Source: Bordetella parapertussis (GTDB lineage: Bacteria > Pseudomonadota > Gammaproteobacteria > Burkholderiales > Burkholderiaceae_D). From it: a DNA stretch of 58,266 nt. The stretch spans positions 1 to 58,266 of the forward strand of contig CAMCXB010000007.1 in the NCBI GenBank assembly GCA_945883145.1. Direction: 5' to 3'. Position numbers and translations under genes: made by a program. This document shows, one piece after another, positions 7,606 to 17,216 of this stretch (the first letter of the stretch is position 1; the number at the start of each line of letters is the position of its first letter). Under the pieces are notes generated by a model. That model ran no database searches and had not been told where the DNA came from. It was given only the letters and a program-made list of their open reading frames with translations.

Positions 7606-9132
7606 ATGGGGCTGGCCGTTCTTAAAAGCCGAGGTTTAGCGGGCATGGAAGCGCCCGAGGTAACGGTCGAAGTACATTTAGCAAACGGGCTGCCCACATT
7701 TACGATAGTCGGATTGCCCGATACCGAAGTCCGAGAATCTAAAGATAGAGTTCGCGCTGCTCTCTTAAACACTGGCTTTGAATTTCCCGCACGGCGCATC
7801 ACGGTTAATTTAGCTCCGGCTGATCTACCTAAGGAATCAGGGCGATTCGACCTCGCGATTGCTCTCGGAATTTTGGTCGCCTCTGGCCAATTACATGCTC
7901 CTGATTTATCCCAATATGAATTTGCAGGCGAGTTGTCTTTGTCAGGCGAATTACGTCCTATACGTGCTGCATTAGCAATGACGTATGCCATTTATCGATC
8001 TGGCAGTAACAACGGCTTAGCCCGTGCTTTTATTTTGCCGCACGCGAATGCTGCTGAAGCTGCGCTGATTTCTCAAGCAGTGATTTATCCTGCACGCACT
8101 TTATTAGAGGTCTATAGCCATTTAGCGGCAAGTCAGCCAGAAGCGAGGTTGTCACGCTATAAAAATCCTATGTTGTTTACGCCTAGTTCAGCGCCAGATT
8201 TTTCAGAAGTAAAAGGGCAGGCTCAGGCAAAACGCGCGATGGAAGCTGCCGCGGCAGGTGGGCATAGTATGTTGATGGTGGGACCACCGGGCACTGGTAA
8301 ATCCATGTTGGCCACGCGCTTGCCTAGTATTTTGCCACCCATGGGCGATGCAGAAGCATTGGAATCGGCTGCTGTGCAATCGCTCACAGGTAGTTTTTCT
8401 TTGGCGCGTTGGCGTCAACGTCCTTTTCGCTCACCCCATCACACAGCATCAGGCGTAGCCTTGGTAGGAGGAGGCAGTATTCCACGACCTGGCGAAATTT
8501 CTTTGGCTAATCACGGTGTACTGTTCTTAGATGAGCTGCCTGAGTTTGATAAAAAAGTCTTAGAAGTGTTACGTGAGCCTTTAGAAACAGGGCGCATCAC
8601 GATTTCTCGTGCAGCGCGTCAAGCGGAATTTCCCTGTCAATTTCAGTTAATCGCTGCAATGAATCCCTGTCCTTGCGGTTATCTTGGTCACGCTACGCGC
8701 GCTTGTCGTTGCACGCCCGATGGTATTGCGCGCTATCAAGGGAAAATTTCTGGACCTTTGTTGGATCGTATTGATTTGCAAATTCAAGTTGCTGCGCTAA
8801 CCGAAGAAGAATTAATGCGCTCAGTCGAGGAAGAATCTTCAGCGCAGATTGCTGAGCGTGTTGTTTTAGCGAGGGATAGACAATATCAACGTCAAGGCAA
8901 AGCGAATGCGCAATTGGGCGTTGCGGAAATTACGCAATTTTGTCAGCCCACAAATGATGCAGAAAAATTATTGCGTGATGCAATACGACGGTTGAATTGG
9001 TCTGCACGTGCGTATCATCGGGTTTTAAAAGTTGCTCGCACTATTGCTGATTTAGCACATGCTGATCATATTGATGCCCAACATGTCGCAGTTGCCATTC
9101 AATATAGACGCGCATTACATCATCTTCATTAA
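7606..9132 (+). CDS. comM: YifB/ComM-family Mg-chelatase-like AAA+ ATPase
   Basis: AAA+ ATPase of the ComM family; Vibrio ComM is a hexameric helicase that promotes branch migration during natural transformation. The 508-residue length is standard. An N-terminal fold resembling the Lon protease domain (VEVHLANGLPTFTIVGLPDT) precedes the AAA+ core. Walker A is GPPGTGKSMLATRL (about residues 224-237), Walker B is GVLFLDELPEF, and the cysteine-bearing MNPCPCGYLG is a family signature. The C-terminal Mg-chelatase domain ends at the last residues. It shares this window with dprA, another transformation protein, although the two are not in one operon. Competence ability is inference. Confidence 0.95.
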   Translation: MGLAVLKSRGLAGMEAPEVTVEVHLANGLPTFTIVGLPDTEVRESKDRVRAALLNTGFEFPARRITVNLAPADLPKESGRFDLAIALGILVASGQLHAPDLSQYEFAGELSLSGELRPIRAALAMTYAIYRSGSNNGLARAFILPHANAAEAALISQAVIYPARTLLEVYSHLAASQPEARLSRYKNPMLFTPSSAPDFSEVKGQAQAKRAMEAAAAGGHSMLMVGPPGTGKSMLATRLPSILPPMGDAEALESAAVQSLTGSFSLARWRQRPFRSPHHTASGVALVGGGSIPRPGEISLANHGVLFLDELPEFDKKVLEVLREPLETGRITISRAARQAEFPCQFQLIAAMNPCPCGYLGHATRACRCTPDGIARYQGKISGPLLDRIDLQIQVAALTEEELMRSVEEESSAQIAERVVLARDRQYQRQGKANAQLGVAEITQFCQPTNDAEKLLRDAIRRLNWSARAYHRVLKVARTIADLAHADHIDAQHVAVAIQYRRALHHLH

Positions 9133-9189
9133 GCTATTCCTGCCTAACTCTTACTGCCAGTATGCTCTGGTACTGATACCATCTCGTCC

Positions 9190-9726
9190 ATGCGCATTTC
9201 TCACCTACCCATACGACGAATTTTTCTCAGTTGCTTCATTTTATTCACTTCTCTAGCTTGTAGTCCTCATTGGAACTGGCGCGAAGTAAAAAGTAATGAC
9301 GCTCCCTTTTCTGTTCTCTTACCTGATAAACCGGTAAGCCATTCTCGCAACATTGATTTAATCGGTTTGCAAGTAACCATGACCATGACAGCGGCTGAAG
9401 TAGATGGCATTAACTTCGCGGTCGGTAGCATACAGTTACCAGATAAAACTAAAACCGAAGCCGCTCTCAATGCGATGCAATTAGCCATGATTAAGAATAT
9501 TCAAGGCGAAGTGCGTGAAAAAAAAATCATCAATATGGAAACTAATGTCGCAGCCACGCAAATCATCGCTGTGGGACATGCAGGCAATACAGCGCAACCT
9601 CTGTTATTGGCAGCACGTTTTGTGAGTAAAGACCAGTGGGTTCATCAAGTCATCGCGTTGGGACCAGAAAAAAAATTTCCGTCCGATGCCATCGAGACTT
9701 TTCTCACTTCCTTTAAGTTGAATTAA
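9190..9726 (+). CDS. Putative lipoprotein of unknown function
   Basis: A 178-residue protein with a basic start, a hydrophobic stretch and the lipobox-like LFTSLAC (Cys near residue 24), predicting an acylated lipoprotein. The mature part is mixed alpha/beta with two nearby segments (VTMTMTAAEVDGINFAVGS and TQIIAVGHAGNTAQPLLLA) that look like strands of a single compact domain. I do not recognise a named family. It lies 57 bases after comM and 7 bases before an MFS carrier gene, so it could be co-transcribed with that carrier. No catalytic motif is seen. Confidence 0.75.
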   Translation: MRISHLPIRRIFLSCFILFTSLACSPHWNWREVKSNDAPFSVLLPDKPVSHSRNIDLIGLQVTMTMTAAEVDGINFAVGSIQLPDKTKTEAALNAMQLAMIKNIQGEVREKKIINMETNVAATQIIAVGHAGNTAQPLLLAARFVSKDQWVHQVIALGPEKKFPSDAIETFLTSFKLN

Positions 9727-9733
9727 CACGACT

Positions 9734-11008
9734 ATGACTATCCCTTATCTAGAGGGCAAAGCGGGATACCGTGTCGTGTTGATTTTTGCGGCCGCGTATG
9801 TGCTCTCTTATGCCTTCCGTGCTATCAATGCAGTAATTGCACCAGCACTGATGGAAGATCTACAACTCAGTAATGCAGATCTAGGCTTATTAACTTCAGC
9901 TTATTTTCTTGGCTTTGCAAGTATGCAGCTGCCATTAGGCAGTTGGCTAGATAAATACGGTGCACGTCGTACGGAATCTGCTCTGCTTTTATTTGCAGCT
10001 GCAGGAGCTGCAATCTTTGCTATGAGTTCTACCCTCACAGGATTATGGATAGGACGTGCCATGATAGGTGTGGGCGTCTCTTCCTGTTTAATGGCGCCAC
10101 TTAAAGCATATCGAGTTTGGTATCCCGCTGAACGACAAAGCCAATTAGGCAGTTGGATGTTGGTGTTTGGTACCTGCGGTGCTCTCACTACTACCATGCC
10201 GGTTGCAGCAATTCTTCCCATCATTAGTTGGCGTGGTGTGTTTTGGATTATGTCGGGATTAATTTTGCTTGCCACTGCTTTATTATTTTTCAGACTAAAA
10301 CCTATTGAAACTGAAATCAATGCAAGGCAGTTAGCATCGCAACTAAATAATGCAAGTAGCCATACTGCATCCGTAGCCACTGGATATCGTGCAATTTTCG
10401 CCAGTCCGTATTTTCGTCGTATGGCATTGTTGGGCGCGATTCATCAAGGTGGTTTCATGGCTATGCAAACCTTATGGGCTGGGCCATGGATGGTACGTGT
10501 ATTAGGTTTATCCTTAGATCAAACCTCGCAAGTTTTATTTTTATTTAATTTCACTCTTTTACTTTCCTACTTAGTTTTGTCGTGGTGGGCACCGCGTTAT
10601 GTCTCATTCAATGACAAACCAGGCATACCGGTATTACAAGCTGTTTCAATTGGACTAGCGGGCGCGGTGATAGTGCAAGCGCTGATGGTGTTCTATGTAA
10701 CAAGCTGGAGTTGGATACTATGGGTACCATTCGCGATACTCGTGACAGTCACTACCTTAGCGCAAATGCATGTCAGTCTTGCTTTTCCTCCACAACAAGC
10801 AGGACGAGCCAATAGTGCATTTAACTTAACTTTATTTATTGGTGCTTTTTCGATTCAATGGGGTATAGGATTATTGATTGATTTATTTATGCTGCAGGGC
10901 TGGTCACAATCCGATGCGATGCGCTTAAGCTGGGGTTTATATGTGCTCTTGCAATTAGCTGTGCTGATTGTTTTTGTTAAGAGTCGTGCAGAATCAATCT
11001 CCGCTTAA
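9734..11008 (+). CDS. Major facilitator superfamily transporter
   Basis: A 424-residue integral membrane protein with about twelve hydrophobic segments in two bundles of six. The MFS loop motif between segments 2 and 3 reads GSWLDKYGARR (about residues 71-81), close to the classic G-x3-D-x2-G-x-R-x-x. A cytoplasmic loop of about 35 residues separates the two halves. The substrate cannot be told from sequence. It follows the lipoprotein gene by 7 bases and precedes the DUF1840 gene by about 55 bases. The ATG start is preceded by a weak ribosome site, and the N-terminus enters the first membrane segment at about residue 12. Confidence 0.9.
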   Translation: MTIPYLEGKAGYRVVLIFAAAYVLSYAFRAINAVIAPALMEDLQLSNADLGLLTSAYFLGFASMQLPLGSWLDKYGARRTESALLLFAAAGAAIFAMSSTLTGLWIGRAMIGVGVSSCLMAPLKAYRVWYPAERQSQLGSWMLVFGTCGALTTTMPVAAILPIISWRGVFWIMSGLILLATALLFFRLKPIETEINARQLASQLNNASSHTASVATGYRAIFASPYFRRMALLGAIHQGGFMAMQTLWAGPWMVRVLGLSLDQTSQVLFLFNFTLLLSYLVLSWWAPRYVSFNDKPGIPVLQAVSIGLAGAVIVQALMVFYVTSWSWILWVPFAILVTVTTLAQMHVSLAFPPQQAGRANSAFNLTLFIGAFSIQWGIGLLIDLFMLQGWSQSDAMRLSWGLYVLLQLAVLIVFVKSRAESISA

Positions 11009-11062
11009 ATCACATTATTTTGCTATGCGCCTAATTTAACCTTCGTTTTTTATTTTATAACT

Positions 11063-11383
11063 ATGCTGATTACTTTTAAATCCAAAGCTGCTGCTGATGT
11101 ACTCATGTATCAACAACATGCAGAACCCATATTACATTTATTAGGTAAACTCAGCGAAAGAGGTGTGATTTCAGCCGATGAAATGTCGGACGCCATACTA
11201 AAATTAGAAGCAGAGATCGCAAGACAAAAAAGTGTGCATGTTGTAAAACCTGATACCGAAGATGAACATGTTAGTCATGATCAAGCTATGCAATCCGTCG
11301 GTTTTGCAGTCAGAGCTTTTCCTTTGCTTGAAATGATGCGCGCTGCAAAGCGCGACCAGTCACTTATCATGTGGGGAGTATGA
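11063..11383 (+). CDS. DUF1840-family protein
   Basis: A 106-residue cytoplasmic protein starting MLITFKSKAAADVLMYQQHA, the signature of DUF1840, a small family found mainly in betaproteobacteria. Its function is unknown. It is helical and contains no membrane segment. The stop codon overlaps the region where the following hydrolase starts: an ATGA overlap at 11380-11383, and a second ATG at 11383. The two are therefore probably translated together. It supports assignment of the window to the Burkholderiales. Confidence 0.85.
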   Translation: MLITFKSKAAADVLMYQQHAEPILHLLGKLSERGVISADEMSDAILKLEAEIARQKSVHVVKPDTEDEHVSHDQAMQSVGFAVRAFPLLEMMRAAKRDQSLIMWGV

Positions 11384-12243
11384 TGAACGCTATGAATGCT
11401 TCTACAATGATTGAATCAACGCTGCCCATTTCAAATGGTGGCAGCTTACATGTGCGCGACTTTCAGCCCACTAAGCCTGGTCGTTCCGGTGTAATGATCA
11501 TGCATGGACTGGGTGAGCATAGTGGACGCTATCTTCATGTTGCAGAATTTTTTTGTAAGCTAGGTTATGCAGTACGTGTCTATGATCATCGTGGTCATGG
11601 ATTATCTTCTGGATCACGTGGCGACATTCCTGAACCCGATGCATTAATTCATGATGCTGCCTTGGTGATGGAAGATTGGATTAACACTGGACTGTCGCTG
11701 ACTGAAAAACCTTTGCTACTCGGGCATAGCATGGGTGGATTATTTGCTGCGCATTTTGCAGTAACTAAGCGTATGCCCATCAGTGGATTAATTCTTTCAT
11801 CGCCGGCATTAGCATTGCCACTGACGGGATCACAAAAAGTATTACTAAAAACATTAAGTGCAATAGCACCAGGACTACGTGTACCAAATGGTTTGAAGCG
11901 TCACTATCTTTCACATGATAGGAAAGTGGAAGAAGCATATAGCGAAGATAAATTAGTGCATAACAAAATTACTTCTCGCTTGTTAAATAATATGCTGTCA
12001 TCGATAGAGGTAGTGCAAAGAGATGCCGATCAAATTGATATTCCTGTTTTATTAGTTTTTGCCGGACAAGATCATTTAGTTGATGCGCGTGGCAGTGATG
12101 AATTTTTCTCACACTTGACTGATAAAATTGGGACTAAGCATCGTTATGCTCAGCTCTATCATGAAATCTTCAATGAACTGCCTGCTGATGCAGATGCTGT
12201 TTTCGCTGATGTAAAACATTGGCTAATGCATAGTCTTACTTAA
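11383..12243 (+). CDS. Alpha/beta hydrolase, monoacylglycerol lipase-like
   Basis: Serine hydrolase of the lysophospholipase/monoacylglycerol lipase group. The nucleophile elbow GHSMGG (about residue 115) and the oxyanion-hole region MHGLGEHSGRY are clear. The catalytic Asp is likely in VFAGQDHLVDARG, and the His is in the C-terminal YHEIFNEL. I chose the ATG at 11383 (286 residues) because GGGGAG ends 4 bases before it. The ATG at 11380 overlaps the previous stop but leaves only 1 base, and a GTG at 11371 is also in frame. There is no signal peptide, so it acts in the cytoplasm or at the inner face of the membrane. The natural lipid or ester substrate is unknown. Confidence 0.9.
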   Translation: MNAMNASTMIESTLPISNGGSLHVRDFQPTKPGRSGVMIMHGLGEHSGRYLHVAEFFCKLGYAVRVYDHRGHGLSSGSRGDIPEPDALIHDAALVMEDWINTGLSLTEKPLLLGHSMGGLFAAHFAVTKRMPISGLILSSPALALPLTGSQKVLLKTLSAIAPGLRVPNGLKRHYLSHDRKVEEAYSEDKLVHNKITSRLLNNMLSSIEVVQRDADQIDIPVLLVFAGQDHLVDARGSDEFFSHLTDKIGTKHRYAQLYHEIFNELPADADAVFADVKHWLMHSLT

Positions 12244-12258
12244 TTCTTTTATTCTCTT

Positions 12259-13557
12259 TTGCCTCACCCTTCTAAATCTGCATCACTCTCCGAAGCTTTT
12301 TCTGGTGCTGCTAGTGCATTAGCGCTAGTAGAAACCGGTATGGCTTTGCCACGCGCCTTAGCGCAAGTTTTTGAATCGCATCATGCTTCACCACAAACAC
12401 GTGGTGCGATACAAGATTTAGCGTATCGCAGCATGCGTAATTGGGGCGCAGCGCAACAATGTCTCGCTGCTCTCATGCCACAGCCACCACAACAAGCGCG
12501 ATTAAAAACGCTCTTGTGTTGTGCGCTTTCTCTTCTATCAGATGCCACACCTATTTACGCACCCCATACGATTGTTGATCAAGCTGTCACCGCTGCTAGT
12601 CAAGACCAAGAGCTTGCTAAAGCAAAAGGTTTAGTCAATGCAGTGTTAAGACGTTTTTTAAGAGAACGTGATCAATTATTAAGGGACTTAAGCCAGCATT
12701 TATCTTCGTGTTGGAATTATCCTGATTGGTGGATTCATAAAATGCAGCGTGATTGGCCGCATGACTGGGAACATATTCTCGCTGCAGGCAATCAGCCTCC
12801 ACCTTTAACATTGCGTGTGAACCGACGCAAAATCACGACTGAAGCTTATTTGCAGTTGTTACAAGAACAGGCGATGCAAGCGACAATCGTTGGACCTTAC
12901 GCGATACGATTACAGCAAGCGTTACCTGTTGCGCGCATCCCCGGCTTTCTGGATGGCTTGGTATCTGTTCAAGATGCCGCAGCTCAGCTTGCAGCGCCGC
13001 TATGTGATATTGCGGATGGCATGCATGTATTAGATGCCTGTGCTGCGCCTGGCGGTAAAACAGGTCATCTCTTAGAAAGTGCAGATATTCAATTGCTGGC
13101 TTTGGATCATGATGCTAAGCGGCTACAGCGCATACAAGAGAATCTGACTCGCTTACATCTACAAGCACAACTGGTAACTGGCGATGCTAGTAATCAGCTC
13201 TGGTGGGATGGTAAATTTTTTGATCGCATACTCGCCGATGTACCTTGTACGGCATCTGGCATAGTGCGCCGTCATCCTGATATACGTTGGCTGCGCAGGC
13301 CTAAAGATAGTCGTCAACTTGCCCGTCTATCTGCGCGAATTCTGGATAATTTATGGCAGATGCTGAAACCTGAGGGCAAATTATTATTTGTCACCTGTTC
13401 CCTCTGGCCTGAAGAATCTGCTCTACAAGCCCAATCTTTTGAGCAAAAACACGGCGCCATCCGATTATCTGCGCCCGGTCAGATGCTCCCTATGGCACAA
13501 GCAGAGCAAGATCAGGACGGTTTGTTTTACGCGCTATTCCAAAAGCCCTCAGTTTGA
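12259..13557 (+). CDS. rsmB: 16S rRNA (cytosine(967)-C5)-methyltransferase RsmB
   Basis: Methylates C967 of 16S rRNA using S-adenosylmethionine. An N-terminal NusB-like RNA-binding domain (about residues 10-150) is followed by the methyltransferase core. The SAM site is DACAAPGGKTGHLLE. The two catalytic cysteines lie in DVPCTASGIVRRHPDIRW and FVTCSLWPEE, both diagnostic. The only start that keeps the whole NusB domain is TTG at 12259, since an in-frame stop lies 18 bases upstream. No strong ribosome site is visible, so coupling to the preceding gene 15 bases away is possible. It begins the conserved rsmB-DUF4390-ntrY-ntrX run. Confidence 0.94.
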   Translation: MPHPSKSASLSEAFSGAASALALVETGMALPRALAQVFESHHASPQTRGAIQDLAYRSMRNWGAAQQCLAALMPQPPQQARLKTLLCCALSLLSDATPIYAPHTIVDQAVTAASQDQELAKAKGLVNAVLRRFLRERDQLLRDLSQHLSSCWNYPDWWIHKMQRDWPHDWEHILAAGNQPPPLTLRVNRRKITTEAYLQLLQEQAMQATIVGPYAIRLQQALPVARIPGFLDGLVSVQDAAAQLAAPLCDIADGMHVLDACAAPGGKTGHLLESADIQLLALDHDAKRLQRIQENLTRLHLQAQLVTGDASNQLWWDGKFFDRILADVPCTASGIVRRHPDIRWLRRPKDSRQLARLSARILDNLWQMLKPEGKLLFVTCSLWPEESALQAQSFEQKHGAIRLSAPGQMLPMAQAEQDQDGLFYALFQKPSV

Positions 13558-13602
13558 TACTATCAATCAACTTTTCCCTACGGGCTGGCTCCGTTTTTCT
13601 GT

Positions 13603-14169
13603 GTGATTCTGCGATTTTTTCTTAGTTTTTGTTTTCTACTGCCGCTCTCGCCGGTGCTGACTGCGCACGCGGCTGAAGGCATAGAAGTCATTCAGGCTAG
13701 CCTCGAGGCGACGGAAGAAGGCTATCGCCTTAAATCTGAATTTTCTTTTGAGCTCACACAAACGCTAGAGGATGCCTTAATACGTGGCGTGCCTTTGTAT
13801 TTCACCACGCAAGTTGAAGTCTCTAGGCCACGTTGGTATTGGTTTGATGAAAAAGCAATTACTGCATCTCGATCCATACGTATTTCATATAACGTCTTAA
13901 CCAAACAATATCGCGTCTCTACTGACGGTAGCTTGCATAGAAATTTTGTGAAATGGGAAGATGTGATGGCCTTGTTACGCCGTCCTAGTCGTTGGTTGAT
14001 CTCAGAAAATGGCGCCTTAAAACGCGGGGAAATGTATACCGTGGCATTACGCATGGCACTTGATACTAGCCAATTACCTAAGCCTATACAAATAAGTATT
14101 ATTAGCGGCGGTGACTGGCAACTCTCTTCTGATTGGTCACGATTTAGCTTCAAGGCAGAAGGCAAGTGA
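13603..14169 (+). CDS. DUF4390-family secreted protein
   Basis: A 188-residue protein with an N-terminal signal peptide (MILRFFLSFCFLLPLSPVLT, cleavage near AHAAEG) starting from GTG at 13603. The mature part has the pattern of DUF4390, with LTQTLEDALIRGVPLYF and RWYWFDEKAI recognisable. The function is unknown. The family is consistently placed between rsmB and the NtrY sensor kinase in betaproteobacteria. Its stop codon overlaps the GTG start of ntrY by 4 bases (GTGA), so the two are translationally coupled. A periplasmic protein coupled to a membrane sensor could be an accessory to sensing; that is inference. Confidence 0.87.
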   Translation: MILRFFLSFCFLLPLSPVLTAHAAEGIEVIQASLEATEEGYRLKSEFSFELTQTLEDALIRGVPLYFTTQVEVSRPRWYWFDEKAITASRSIRISYNVLTKQYRVSTDGSLHRNFVKWEDVMALLRRPSRWLISENGALKRGEMYTVALRMALDTSQLPKPIQISIISGGDWQLSSDWSRFSFKAEGK

Positions 14170-16424
14170 CGCGCACAGTTCGTTATCTCATACTGGTCGC
14201 GGCAGCAGTAATAAGTATCTTACTTTTTCTGTTAGCTTCCGCATCTGAAAACACATGGTTGTTTGATGAATACTATCCGTGGATAGTCGGTGCAAATATC
14301 AGTGTCGCTCTTACTTTATTTTCTTTAGTTTGTTTTTTATTGTGGCGCTTATACGGTCGCTATCGCCGCGGCTTATTTGGCTCACGCTTAATGAGTAAAT
14401 TAGTTTTAGTCTTTACTTTAATCGGTATCTTGCCTGGCAGTGTGATTTACTTAGTCTCGGTACAGTTCGTTTCACGTTCGATTGAATCATGGTTTAACGT
14501 TAAAGTTGAATCTGCTTTGGAATCCGGTTTAAATTTAGGTCGCTCTGCACTCGACTCTTCTTTACAAGATCTGAAAGTTAAATCACGCACACTAGCTAAC
14601 GAGCTATCAGAAATGTCTGATGTCGCCATCATGAATCAGTTACCTAAGCTATTAGAAAATAGCTCACTCAGTGAAGCCTTGGTTGTGACTAGCAATGGGA
14701 ATTTAATTGCCAGTAGTGGAAATCTCACTAATTTACTACCTGATCTTCCTACTCCTTCTATGTTAGTACGTGCACGCACGGCTGAGGGCTATGGTGCGAT
14801 TGAAGGTGAAACAGATGCGAATGATAAAAATGCTGAACGCACACCGGCTTTACGTTTGCGCGTTGTGATAGCAATTCGTGGCGATGGATCGCTACTCACA
14901 CTACGTAGTCAAACACGCTATCTGCAAATCATACAACCTGTCTCTGCACAACTTGCAGAAAATGCTGAAGCACTACGTTCTGCCTATGGAGAATATCAAG
15001 AACGTGCGTTAGCACGCTCAGGCTTAAAACGATTTTATTTGGTGACCTTAACTCTCACTTTACTCTTAACTATTTTTGCTGCGATGGCGAGTGCTTTTTT
15101 TCTCGCTACTGATCTTGCTAAGCCACTCTTACTATTAGCTGAAGGTACAAAAGCAGTTGCAGAAGGTGATCTTTCACCACGCCCTATTGTGGCTAGCTCA
15201 GATGAACTTGGCATACTCACGCAGTCATTTAATTCTATGACGCGTCAACTCTCAGAAGCACAAGATGCCGTAGAGCGTAATCGTTTAGCGCTAGAAGATG
15301 CGAAAGCTTATCTAGAATCCGTATTGGCTAATATGTCAGCTGGTGTGATGGTGTTAGATAGTCAATTACGTTTAGTGACATTTAATGCTTCAGCATGTCG
15401 AATCTTACAATGTGATTTAACACCATTTTTAGAACAAGCGTTTTCTGCATTAACAGATTTATCTGCTTTCACTTCAACTATTATTCGCGCATTCTCTGAA
15501 CAAAATGCACAAACAGCTGCGCGTGATAAAGAAGTAGATGATCAACACTGGCAACAACAAATTGATTTCGCTTTAAAAGAAACTTCAAATGCAACAGTTG
15601 AACAAATCTCTTTACTTGCACGTGGTTCGCGTTTGCCTGTTGGTAGTGGTATAGGTCATGTGGTTGTTTTTGATGATATCTCTGATCTCATCTCTGGTCA
15701 GCGTCTGGTTGCTTGGTCAGAAGTAGCGCGACGTTTGGCACATGAAATTAAAAACCCTCTGACACCTATACAGCTCTCTGCAGAACGTTTGCAAATGAAG
15801 TTACACGCAAAACTGGCTGGTGATGATGCTGCTTTATTAGAGCGCGGCACTAACACCATCGTCAAACAAGTGACAGCCATGCAAGAAATGGTGGATAACT
15901 TCCGTGATTACGCAAAAACTCCTACGCCGGTTTTAGCTAGCTTAGATCTAAATACCTTAATCAGTGAGATTCTTGAGCTCTATATGGGCGAGATAGAAAC
16001 CAAGATCATAGAAGTTCAGCTAACTCCTAATCTGCCCGCCATTCTGGGTGATGCCACCCAGTTGCGGCAAGTGATGCATAACCTAATTAAGAACGCACAA
16101 GATGCGATTGCTGAAACAAATTCATTAACACAAAGCCCTAAAATCCAGCTTTTGACTGAAGCTATTCATTATCCAGAAGCGAATGGCGCTATGAAAACTG
16201 CGGTCAGGCTGTCGATTACTGATAATGGACCTGGCTTTGACGCGAGATTAATCAGCCGAGCTTTTGAGCCGTATGTCACCTCAAAACCTAAAGGGACTGG
16301 GCTAGGACTACCCGTAGTAAAGAAGATTATTGAGGAACACGGTGGGCGAATTGAGCTCAAGAACAGAAAAGATGGCAGTGGCGCAATTATTTCGATTCTT
16401 TTATTAAGGCTGGCAAGTAATTAA
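14166..16424 (+). CDS. ntrY: NtrY-type membrane sensor histidine kinase
   Basis: Inner-membrane histidine kinase of the NtrY family, 752 residues. Two N-terminal membrane segments (about residues 8-27 and 37-62) and a third near residue 85 precede a large extracytoplasmic part. A further membrane segment at about 290-315 leads to a HAMP domain (LAKPLLLLAEGTKAVAEGD), a PAS domain, and the kinase core. The H-box VARRLAHEIKNPLTPIQ has the phospho-acceptor His near residue 526. N-, G1- and G2-boxes appear as NLIKNAQDAI, DNGPGF and GTGLGLPVVKKI. The GTG start overlaps the previous stop. Its partner is the response regulator 72 bases downstream. Known NtrY/NtrX systems respond to nitrogen or redox conditions. 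Confidence 0.93.
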   Translation: MTRTVRYLILVAAAVISILLFLLASASENTWLFDEYYPWIVGANISVALTLFSLVCFLLWRLYGRYRRGLFGSRLMSKLVLVFTLIGILPGSVIYLVSVQFVSRSIESWFNVKVESALESGLNLGRSALDSSLQDLKVKSRTLANELSEMSDVAIMNQLPKLLENSSLSEALVVTSNGNLIASSGNLTNLLPDLPTPSMLVRARTAEGYGAIEGETDANDKNAERTPALRLRVVIAIRGDGSLLTLRSQTRYLQIIQPVSAQLAENAEALRSAYGEYQERALARSGLKRFYLVTLTLTLLLTIFAAMASAFFLATDLAKPLLLLAEGTKAVAEGDLSPRPIVASSDELGILTQSFNSMTRQLSEAQDAVERNRLALEDAKAYLESVLANMSAGVMVLDSQLRLVTFNASACRILQCDLTPFLEQAFSALTDLSAFTSTIIRAFSEQNAQTAARDKEVDDQHWQQQIDFALKETSNATVEQISLLARGSRLPVGSGIGHVVVFDDISDLISGQRLVAWSEVARRLAHEIKNPLTPIQLSAERLQMKLHAKLAGDDAALLERGTNTIVKQVTAMQEMVDNFRDYAKTPTPVLASLDLNTLISEILELYMGEIETKIIEVQLTPNLPAILGDATQLRQVMHNLIKNAQDAIAETNSLTQSPKIQLLTEAIHYPEANGAMKTAVRLSITDNGPGFDARLISRAFEPYVTSKPKGTGLGLPVVKKIIEEHGGRIELKNRKDGSGAIISILLLRLASN

Positions 16425-16496
16425 ATAATTGACATTAATTATTGCTAAAAATACAATTTGTCCATGGCTTAGTTCCTTGACGTTAAGAGGCTCGTA

Positions 16497-17216
16497 ATGG
16501 CGAACATTCTAGTTGTTGATGATGAAATGGGAATCCGAGAATTACTCTCGGAAATTCTCGGCGATGAAGGTCATGTCGTCAGTACAGCGGAAGATGCAAA
16601 TCAAGCGCGTGAACTCAGATTATCTGAATCACCGGATTTGGTTTTGCTCGATATTTGGATGCCCGATACCGATGGCGTAACTCTACTGAAGGAATGGCAA
16701 AGGGATGGATTACTCACCATTCCCGTGATCATGATGTCAGGGCATGCAACCATAGACACAGCAGTGGAAGCAACGCGCATAGGCGCAATGAATTTTCTTG
16801 AAAAACCAATTTCATTGCAAAAATTATTAAAAACTGTACAGCAGGGTTTATCTAAATCACCAGAACTAGCACGCGGTGCTTTAGTCGGTTCACAAAAATT
16901 AAATGGCAGTAAAGAACATAGCCTCTTACCATCCGACTCACCTTTATCTGCTTATGATGGAAATAATTTCCCTCAACATTTAATAACATCTTCCACTTTT
17001 GCACCGGCAGGTAGTGAGTTCAGAGTTTCTTTTGAATTACCCTTACGTGAAGCACGTGATGCTTTTGAACGTGCTTACTTTGAACATCATTTATTACGCG
17101 AAGGTGGCAGCATGACAAGAGTTGCAGAGCGTACCGGCTTAGAGCGTACCCACCTGTATCGCAAACTCAAACAACTCGGTGTGGAACCTGTTAAGGGAAA
17201 TAAAAAAACCGAATGA
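16497..17216 (+). CDS. ntrX: NtrX-like response regulator lacking the AAA+ domain
   Basis: A response regulator paired with NtrY. The receiver domain (residues 1-120) has the acidic pair D8/D9, phospho-acceptor D52 in LLDIWMP, and K103 in FLEKP. A Fis-type helix-turn-helix lies at the C-terminus (MTRVAERTGLERTHLYRKL, about residues 209-227). Full-length NtrX proteins are about 450 residues with a central sigma-54-interacting AAA+ ATPase. Here the 239 residues contain no Walker A and no GAFTGA; about 70 linker residues join receiver and HTH instead. It therefore should not activate sigma-54 promoters by itself. The stop overlaps the next gene by 4 bases. Confidence 0.9.
   Translation: MANILVVDDEMGIRELLSEILGDEGHVVSTAEDANQARELRLSESPDLVLLDIWMPDTDGVTLLKEWQRDGLLTIPVIMMSGHATIDTAVEATRIGAMNFLEKPISLQKLLKTVQQGLSKSPELARGALVGSQKLNGSKEHSLLPSDSPLSAYDGNNFPQHLITSSTFAPAGSEFRVSFELPLREARDAFERAYFEHHLLREGGSMTRVAERTGLERTHLYRKLKQLGVEPVKGNKKTE

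Noticed and set aside
9901..10380. A 159-residue minus-strand frame inside the MFS gene
   Set aside because: Antisense shadow of a well-supported MFS transporter, with no ribosome site or recognisable domain.
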